This document shows, piece after piece, positions 57,085 through 64,000 of a stretch of 64,000 nucleotides of DNA. The notes beneath the pieces are model-generated. The model was not told the DNA's origin. It did not search any database and was given only the letters and a program-made list of their open reading frames with translations. Source of the stretch: Dicyema japonicum (lineage: Eukaryota > Dicyemida > Rhombozoa > Dicyemidae); NCBI GenBank assembly GCA_011109175.1, contig RDEW01000001.1:1378360-1442359 (forward strand), written 5' to 3'. Each line of letters opens with the position of its first letter. The stretch's first letter is position 1. The position numbers were made by a program, and so were the translations under genes.

Positions 57085-58085
57085 GTACTCAGGCTTCGCA
57101 ACCATATAGGAAACTGTCGACCATTAAGGACATCGTCTCCAGGTGAGGTAGCTCTAAGAAACTTTCCATTTTCTTGTCGTTTTTAGAGTTTCGACAGCTC
57201 TTCTTTTCGGAGAGGTGAAGAATACACAAATTCCGCAAAAACAACATACTCTCAGACGGTATTCCGGTTGTCTTATTAAAAATCTTGGAGACGGGGGACT
57301 TACCTAACGTCAATTTTTATCGATTCGATTGACAAAAATGTGATACCGTTATTATGGAAACAGGCACTAATACGGTTTATACTGAAACTTGGAGGACCAA
57401 GGATCTCTTTTATCCTCTGCTCTGTTTAACCTCTTTCTGGCCGATCTCCCGACTCGTGAATAGGATAATGAGGTTCTACTCTCCTATGAGGATGATACTG
57501 TGTTGGCTTCGCGTGATCGGACATCCAGAAGGCCACAGAAAGAATGCAAGTTAACCTTAATGCCTGGATAATGGAAAGCCGGCTCATGGTGAATGCAGAG
57601 AAATTGTCTACGTCCTTTTTTTACCTCTGACAAAAGATTGGGAACAAAGACAGTCACCTTGAAGTTAAACAAGGTCGGCATCCCTTTCTACAGATTTCAA
57701 AGGATTTTGGGTGTGACACTTGATAAGCATCTCTGTCTGACACCACGCGAGAAGAAACTGAACTTATTAAAAAGTTTATCGGGAACATGGAAGAGTGGTA
57801 CTCACTCGGTCCCGGTAACTTGTACAGATAGTACACTGAGGCCATGCTTCTCATATGCATGTGCCTCGTGGGGACCGTCCATATCTTGAACAAAGATGAA
57901 GAAAATCGAGGAAATGCAAAAGAGGGCTTTCAGAGTAACGGAGCGTTAGATTTGTGGAGATCACCGAACCGGACAGACTCCTCTGGAGGCCCTTTTGATA
58001 CTAGACTCCAGATCACGGAAATGTGGCCCTGAAAAATCAGTCAGCTATGTAAGTTCATGCGCGGGCACAAGAGAAGAACACAGGG
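57085..58085 (+). mobile_element. Decayed CR1/Jockey-like LINE
   Basis: The plus strand around 57390-57520 reads QGSLLSSALFNLFLADLPT and YEDDTVLASRD (degenerate palm with a YxDD box), then QVNLNAWIMESRLMVNAEKL, LQISKDFGCDT / ILGVTLDKHLCLT (57700-57740) and ACASWGPSIS (57860-57885). Each motif is in a different frame. Confidence 0.7.
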
Positions 58086-58129
58086 TAAAAGATGAGGCTT
58101 GTTAAAATTGTCAAATGGGTAGCTTGAAG

Positions 58130-58195
58130 CCTATGGGTAGCTTGTTTTTTACGTATTTCCATGGTAACCAGATATATACTACATAATATGAATTT
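58130..58195 (+). repeat. Left arm of an inverted repeat (partner 59960-60025)
   Basis: The words cctatgggtagcttgttttt, acgtatttcc and atggtaaccagatat are mirrored, on the other strand, at 60021-59960 (cctatgggcagcttgtttta, acgtgttttc, atggtaacaagatat). The arms are about 1.8 kb apart and enclose LINE and gag-like fragments. Confidence 0.65.
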
Positions 58196-58269
58196 CTTGT
58201 AATTATTGCATCACTTGATTAAGCACACTCCCTCTCACGATTTATATGGAATGCAAAGGTAATTAGCCA

Positions 58270-58765
58270 TCACTTGTTATTGCAACTGTCAGAAGTAAAA
58301 TCTAACGCAATGAGGTTCTTCGGTCGAAATGGTAAAGTAAATCAGCAAGGCTCCCTACGCGGAATCAACATTGTGAGCTCCCTGAAGTATCTCGGAACAG
58401 TTTTTGATAAATCTGGGAGTACATTGTGCGGTTTTAAACTCAAAAGGAAGAAAGCCCACCATGCGATCTTGTGTATGAGGAAATTGAGACTCGAAACGGA
58501 TATGTTTTTATTTATTTTTTCACGTACGATCATTCAATCACTCCTCTATGGACTGGAAGGATGTATTACAGTGCATACAAAGAGCGTTTTATCTTGCTTC
58601 TCGCAAAATCGAGGAGAGCAGGGTCAAAATTGCCTACACAAAGGCTCGACGAGAACCTATATGAAGATGAAAATTTGCTTGTAATGTCGATAAGAGATGC
58701 CAACATAAAAAATGGAACTTGCGGCATGAGGCCAACTAACTCCCTCTTTAATTTTCCTTGCTAAT
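58270..58765 (+). mobile_element. CR1/Jockey-like LINE fragment
   Basis: Open over 136 codons: INIVSSLKYLGTVFDKSGST, AILCMRKLRLETDMFLFIFS, RTIIQSLLYGLEG. It is the same family as the minus-strand half of the element at 36.0-36.3 kb, with very few differences, so both copies are fairly recent. Confidence 0.8.
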
Positions 58766-59089
58766 AAAGTTGTTAAAGTTAAAAAGTTAAGTTTTCTTGT
58801 AACTCTTATAAGAAAAACATTTAAATAATTCATTAATTCTAAATAAAAAATAACTCCACTGTATTTATTAAATGACTAACCTAATTTTAACAGCATAGCT
58901 TTAGTGATTCATCATGTCTTAGTTTAAGGAGTTTATCAGAGATATTTTCGAATATGAACAAATTAAACAGGCTTTATGTGGAATTGATTTTGAGGACATA
59001 AGTACTCAAAAAAACGAGTTACGTGAAAAGGCCTCACATTTTTTACTTAGAAACGATAAGTTTTAAGTTTAATTCTGATTTAATTTAGA

Positions 59090-59720
59090 CTTTTCTTAAG
59101 AAAAGACAGAAAAGTTTAGATCAGGTTGGAGTGGACTAACTACACTTAGTCCGCTTAGAGGTGCGAAGGTGGGAGTCGTTAAGCTTATGTGCGACATAAG
59201 GTACTCTGGCTACCTATGCCAAAGGAAGAGTTAGTATCAAACGCGGAGAATTCCACTTGTTGCTGGGATTCGGGAATGAAGGCGACGCTTCAGTTTTCGA
59301 AGCTGAGATCAATACTAAGGCACTTTTTGGGCCCGGGCACATACATATTCACGGGTCATTCCTAAGGGCTTCGGATTCACTAGTGCTAGTTTTCGGAGTC
59401 CCTCTGGACTTCGTGATGATGTACTGGAACACATCAAGAAGGCTCTAGTGCCAAGGATTTGGCCACACCAGCTCCCGGTGGACTTATAAAGAGAAGTACT
59501 TGAATTGCGGGCGTCCAAATTCGCGGAAGGCTTGCCAATCAAAAGTCAAGTCTCTCAAGTGATGAACTGTGGCGAGGAGGGACACAGGGCGAACCATTCC
59601 AGATGCCCTGCATCAAAAGACTACTGAGAAGGTACTACAGGGGAGAAGGCAGGCACCCTCCTCTAGAATGGCTAGTGATATAAGCGCTATCCATCCTATG
59701 GTAAAAGGATATTGGAGCAC
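59090..59720 (+). mobile_element. Gag-like ORF remnant with degenerate zinc knuckle
   Basis: Plus-strand pieces FRSPSGLRDDVLEHIKKALV, ELRASKFAEGLPIKSQVSQV and NCGEEGHRANHSRCPASK resemble the ORF1/Gag of LINEs with a CCHC knuckle; the first Cys of the knuckle is not visible. Stops occur between the pieces. A short open frame just upstream (58935-59068, ending KASHFLLRNDKF) may belong to it. Confidence 0.6.
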
Positions 59721-59959
59721 TTCCGGCTCTACTATCACAAACGCCCTTAGGGATATTGTGTCGGTCTTAATGTCAAGACTTAAAAAAATAATTGTTCTTT
59801 TTTTTAAATAAATTCTTTTAAGCGGTCTGGCTGAAGCAACGAATTGGTATCGCAGTTGTTCCGCGGAAACGCTTACTCCGTGATGTCAGCAGCCGCTCTC
59901 TCCCATAGTTAATAAATAATATTTATTGTCAATAAATTTTTAATAAATTCTTCGTTAAA

Positions 59960-60025
59960 TCTAGCAATTGATATCTTGTTACCATCATGAAAACACGTAT
60001 AAAACAAGCTGCCCATAGGCATCTA
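59960..60025 (-). repeat. Right arm of an inverted repeat (partner 58130-58195)
   Basis: Reverse complement of the left arm with about 80 percent identity by eye. It could mark the ends of a DNA element or be two unrelated insertions of one repeat in opposite orientation. Confidence 0.6.
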
Positions 60026-60214
60026 GCCACCCATGTGACGAAATAATCAGGATCACGTGATAATAGTTTGGTTTTACGCGTCTTGGGTTGTTAAATAATT
60101 AAAATAAAGGACGTGCGGGCTCGTGAATCCTCACCGGGAATAACCCGTGAAGAAGTCACTCGGAATTGGCTCGGATTGGCTAGAAGGCTGCGCCATACTC
60201 CTATTATTTATGTT

Positions 60215-60290
60215 CATTGGGTAATTCTGGACTGACCGAGGAAATTTGTCCTTGAATCATCTAGGCTTGAATTTTCGTGAAAAGATGACA
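60215..60290 (+). pseudogene. Short MCMBP-like fragment
   Basis: One frame reads DRGNLSLNHLGLNFREKMTF, closely parallel to DRGNFSLNYLGLNSHEKRDF of the MCMBP gene at 50682-50741. The nucleotides share tgaccgaggaaa and about three quarters of the flanking 60 bases. No other MCMBP segment is seen nearby, so this is a fragmentary duplicate, not a gene. Confidence 0.6.
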
Positions 60291-60299
60291 TTTTCACTC

Positions 60300-61560
60300 C
60301 TGAATAGACAAAATCCTTGAAATCATGGTTTCTTAGTAGCTTTTAGTTTCTTCGTCAAAAAGTGTCGCTAAAAGCAGAAATTATATATTCTGAATTCTAA
60401 AAGAAACCCCCACGTGTTCATCATAATGAAGTTTTAACACTCCCGGATTATGATCCTCATAACTCCACGAAACAGTACCAGATTAATTACCCCACGTCAA
60501 CAATTAAAGAAAACATTCTTTCAAACACTAAGTCGACAGAAAACAACTCCCTTGATATGGGGGGGTCCTCAACTTGACTTATGAGTAGGAATATCTCTCC
60601 GATCTGAGACTATGCTCCATTTTTTCAAGAGAGAATACGTTTTTATAAGAAGCCGATCCCAAATGCCCACACAACGCGACGAAGATTTGATCATCCAGCA
60701 TCTCTGTGTGAGAGGATGCTAAACTCTGGTTATACTGAAGACAGGATGAATTTGGTCATATTTGCACCGCAAGAAGTCAAAAAATCAAAGGACCACTCAA
60801 CACAAACAGTTACTGAAATCGTAATGGGTACGGGCCATTCAAAGTAAGCTCAAAGTAGAATGAAGCGGATATTTTTCTATTCAAAAAGTTTGATGAAATC
60901 TTGAAGTTGCTACTCGGGTAATTTGAAGTCTGTTGGAATGAAAAACCCTCCACAAAAATGAACTATTGCCTAGTAAACTCGAAAACTTCACAAGGCCAAG
61001 GTGGGGATTTCACCGATCGCTCTAACCTGGGATGGTTTAGAATCGTCTTTACAAAGAAGATGGAAAAGTTCAGCAATACAATTTATTTCCGTATATCCAG
61101 GTTACTCAAGAAGACACGGGTTCTCTAAAGTACTCACATCTTCGGCCCTGGTAAACTCTGGGAGAGAAAAGGGTATGCTTGACGTTACATGGGAATGAAT
61201 CAAGCTAAAGGAGAAAAAAGTCGGTCGTCTTTGTTTTTCCTCATCCAATGAGACATCCTCAAACCACTGCATGTCAACTCCTCAAGTTAGTTGAAGCCGC
61301 GATGAACTCTTCAGTACACTACTTATTGAATGCATATGCTTGATTGGCACACTCACAAGAATTCTTCAATACAGTCCTCAAACCGTAAATTGTCAAAACC
61401 GCGAAAACTAATTAACTAAACAATCAAATTAACCACAGCCTAGTCTACAAGAATATTTTGTTTTTGAATTCAATAAATCAATTTATCGAATGAATTAACA
61501 TTGCAAACTTCATTTGTTTAATACTTACTAATAATGTTAATTTTAAACAAAAATAATATT
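60300..61560. other. Spacer with no recognised gene
   Basis: Short frames on both strands (for example 61001-61198 plus) lack recognisable motifs and good splice partners. Probably old repeat sequence. Confidence 0.35.
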
Positions 61561-61569
61561 AACAGCCTT

Positions 61570-61880
61570 TTCACGAGAGCCATAATATTTATAGCTCCGC
61601 ATAGGCAAGACACACACTTTATTTAAGTAAAAAACAGTTAATTTTAACTAATCGTAGAACGAGGGAATGATCTTCACTTTTTTTTCATTTTCTTGTGTGT
61701 GGGTCCTTTCTAGACAATCCAGATGACGGCGTATCCACTGATGACGGCGTTACTCGTCAAGCCCTTTTAGCATCGTAGATGCGTGGAACCTTCCACCAGG
61801 TGAACAGCTGCGGGAATCGAACCCGTAACCTAAGTCACTTTAGCCAGACACCTAACCGCTATGCCACCCGGATTTTCTAA
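61570..61880 (-). mobile_element. tRNA-derived SINE
   Basis: The minus strand begins at about 61878 with a tRNA-like head: A box tagcggttagg (61851-61861) and B box ggttcgattcc (61813-61823) about 28 bp apart, with a T-stem cggg/cccg. After the head comes a non-tRNA body that includes cttgacgagtaacgcc and ends near 61570. The body recurs at 48.98-49.63 kb. A functional tRNA is unlikely because the acceptor and anticodon stems do not pair properly. Confidence 0.75.
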
Positions 61881-61944
61881 AAAATAAAAAAAATAAAAAA
61901 TAATAATTTATTATAAAAATAAAAAAATAAACTTAACTATTCTA

Positions 61945-62917
61945 ATGTCTATGCTAGTGGGTTGTTTGTCCTTTATTACTTTAGTCATTCTTTTTTCTTT
62001 ATTCTCTCTTACTGAAAGTACAGAACCGAATTCAACTTCTTCCACTACCAAGAATTCAGCAGGCACAAGTAAGATGGATAGTCTTTAAATTTAGCATCCT
62101 CCAAGCCAACTACCAAAATTACCCAGGCGACAACCATTCAGACAACTACAACTAAACCTACTACAACCAATCCTACTACAACCAATCCACTACAACTAAT
62201 CCACACAACAAATCCACTACACCAAATCCACTACAACAAAAACAACCACAACCACCTCAGTTTCCACCAAATCTACTCCGTCGACCGTTCCTCTCTGGAC
62301 TTTTGCAAGAAACAATAAAGTGGAGGCCATTCTCAGCGCCATCGTGAATGTCACGTATACTGCACAAGGAAAGGTATATGAAATGCTTACAATAGAACGA
62401 ATACTATGTTTTCCCCAGGACAGCCTCTTTCACTGGGACCAACCAGACCAGCAACGACATCACACTCACATTGAGCTCGGATAACTTTTCTCTTAGTTTT
62501 ACAGCTTACATGAGCGAGTATGGATGCTACCACGTGAATGATACTGTCCTCAATACTCGTAGTTTGTTCGCTCATGTTTGCAGCCTACGGGAATGCTCGG
62601 ACTAATGCCACTTATGGGAATTCTGAGATGGGGGACTACTTTTTCTGCCGGAATCAGATGGTGAACTTTTCTAAGGGGTTTTCCGTGACGTTTTATAACG
62701 TGAAACTGCAGATGTTTCGACATGACGATGTTCGGGACTTTGTGGGAAACGGTTTGGCTGTTTTGTGAGTTTAGCAATTGATTGTATCCCCTCTAAGTTG
62801 AAGGCGAGCTACGTTCCCTTGGTTGTTGGGTCTGTGATGGTGGGAGTTCTTATTATCGTTGTGGTCACTTACTTCTCTCTTCGATATTATAGAAGGGCTA
62901 ATTACCAGGAAATATAA
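61945..62917 (+). CDS. LAMP: LAMP-family lysosome-associated membrane glycoprotein
   Basis: Type I membrane glycoprotein of late endosomes and lysosomes. Starts with a signal peptide (MLVGCLSFITLVILFSLFSL). After a 26 nt intron comes a Thr/Pro mucin-like linker of PTTTN units (62120-62270), then one LAMP lumenal domain with several N-glycosylation sites (NVTYTA, NQTS, NFSLSF, NDTV, NATY), LSFTAYMSEYGCYHVNDTV and, after a 25 nt intron, DYFFCRNQMVNFSKGFSVTF, NVKLQMFRHDDVRDF. After a 23 nt intron come the membrane span YVPLVVGSVMVGVLIIVVVT and a short tail RRANYQEI. The tail ends in a Tyr-based YxxI signal like the GYQTI end of LAMP1. The frame slips inside the mucin repeat, so this copy either has an indel there or the assembly does. 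One lumenal domain instead of two. Confidence 0.88.
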
Positions 62918-62919
62918 TT

Positions 62920-63740
62920 TGATTTTTTGTTAGGTTTTTGGGGTTTTCGTATTTTCTTTTTTTGGTAGGACTTCCTAGTTTAGTGAAGTCTTGTATTATT
63001 TAGGGGCTATTGGAGATATTCCACCGGAAGGTTGGCTGCCATTGCAGATCCACGTTTTAGTTATACCAGAAGTGTTTCAGGAGGTGACTCGGAATTTGGG
63101 CCGATTACATTGTTAGCTTTCTTGCGGTGGTTAACTTGTGGAGGGAAGAAAGGGAAATGGCCATCGACCACGAAACATTTGGTAGGTCAATATTGGCTTG
63201 ATATTCCCATCTATAGCACGTGGACTGTGTTGAAATGTCCTATGGCTTTTATGCATAATTTTGAGGTTTGGTAATAGCATGACCATGCAAAATGTATTTC
63301 GATATATGGCACAGATACATAATTGATGCTTAGTGGTTACTGTGCTTTTAACTTATTCGCCGTCAATTACAGCTGTTACAGTACAAATAATGATCCACTA
63401 CCAAAACACTGACGCTATTTCTTCAAATCTTCTGATACTGGTTGGCGAACATGTGCTCGAAACTCTCTGTATATTGGTCCCCAGATGATAAAGACCACAT
63501 CATCTAAACTAAGACAGCTTGGATGGTTTTACTGAGCCTTTAAAAGGAGTTTTAACTATCCAGCGGTACTTTTGCCTAGCGTAACAGTTCGAGATGTGAC
63601 CCCATCTTCATGATTGTAATTACACCGACCATTGGTTCGAAATTTAGATTTGTCGAATTGATCATGAACCTCGTGTCCATCCGAATTTCAATTCTGAGTT
63701 ATCAAGATCCATTTGATGAGACCATTTTGCTTACTCATAC
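62920..63740. other. 3' flank of LAMP with unassigned ORF
   Basis: A plus-strand frame at 63032-63274 (GGKKGKWPSTTKHLVGQYWL near its end) is protein-like but has no recognised homologue; it could be a transposon piece. The rest shows nothing definite. Confidence 0.3.
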
Positions 63741-63900
63741 ATTCTAAGCTGCGCTATGACATGACTTTGGTATGCTTAACGTCTTCATTTTCTCTTGGTG
63801 GATACAACTTCTCTTCCCCTTTTTAAGGAACTCATGAGTTAATCAAAACCAGAGGATATAAAAAAAACGTCGGATACACCAACGTCATGGTTCAGACCCA
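63740..63900 (+). repeat. Dispersed repeat, partner of 26290-26430
   Basis: The words cgtcttcattttctcttggt, ggatacaactt and aaaaccagagg keep the order and spacing of 26335-26420. Confidence 0.6.
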
Positions 63901-64000
63901 ATTTGGCCAAAAATGGAGGCTCTGAACACTGCGGTTCATTTGTAATGTTAAACGCTTAGTTATTGTAAAGGGAATGGAGAACGGGACGCATTAGTCTTGC

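Noticed and set aside
61800-61878. Possible tRNA gene on the minus strand
   Set aside because: A and B boxes are good but acceptor and anticodon stems do not pair, and the sequence continues into a repeated body, so it is a SINE head.

Overview
The window is nuclear DNA of an animal, AT-rich and crowded with transposon wreckage, with small genes that are cut by extraordinarily short spliceosomal introns. Reading both strands with GT...AG introns of about 20-34 nt (most 21-26 nt) joins short open stretches into recognisable metazoan proteins. The combination of this gene set (KIND-RasGEF, CK1-gamma, LAMP, BRI3, TENT4, TBCA, NUP160, MCMBP) with introns this small fits what is known of dicyemid mesozoans. 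That assignment is an inference; no rRNA or mitochondrial marker is present to confirm it.

Layout. 0.1-3.1 kb: complete IGHMBP2-type helicase gene (minus). 4.7-5.0 kb: tubulin chaperone TBCA (plus). 5-9.6 kb: non-LTR retrotransposon (LINE) debris. 10.0-11.6 kb: Rab escort protein (plus). 12.36-16.97 kb: a hAT DNA transposon carrying a later, nearly intact LINE (989-codon ORF), with target-site duplications visible for both insertions. 17-19 kb: LINE debris. 19.1-19.4 kb: BRI3 (plus). 20-23.7 kb: repeats. 23.7-24.9 kb: casein kinase I gamma (minus). 25.5-26.0 kb: unrecognised Cys-rich membrane protein (plus). 26-28 kb: repeats. 28.3-31.0 kb: KIND-REM-RasGEF protein of the very-KIND (KNDC1) type (minus). 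31.9-33.9 kb: ubiquitin-like/BAG6-like gene (minus). 34-37.1 kb: repeats including a LINE with a 5' inversion. 37.3-38.3 kb: phosphatidylserine decarboxylase (plus). 39.9-40.6 kb: EMG1/NEP1 (minus). 40.7-41.9 kb: unresolved gene (minus). 42.6-47.5 kb: nucleoporin NUP160 (plus). 48-49.6 kb: LINE and SINE pieces. 49.9-51.5 kb: MCM-binding protein (plus). 51.7-53.3 kb: LINE pieces, again inverted. 55.4-56.6 kb: non-canonical poly(A) polymerase TENT4/TRF4 (minus). 57-61.9 kb: LINE, gag-like and SINE remnants and a short MCMBP-like fragment. 61.9-62.9 kb: LAMP-family lysosomal membrane glycoprotein (plus). The remainder is repeats.

The genes are unrelated housekeeping or cell-biology functions (RNA processing and ribosome biogenesis: EMG1, TENT4, IGHMBP2; nuclear pore: NUP160; DNA replication: MCMBP; membrane traffic and lysosome: REP, LAMP; signalling: CK1-gamma, KIND-RasGEF; lipid synthesis: PISD; tubulin folding: TBCA). 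There is no operon-like logic and no prokaryotic feature. Gene ends and splice sites were called by eye from conserved protein motifs, so exon borders in the poorly conserved parts are approximate. A few genes carry single frame or splice-site defects, which may be real decay or base-level assembly errors.
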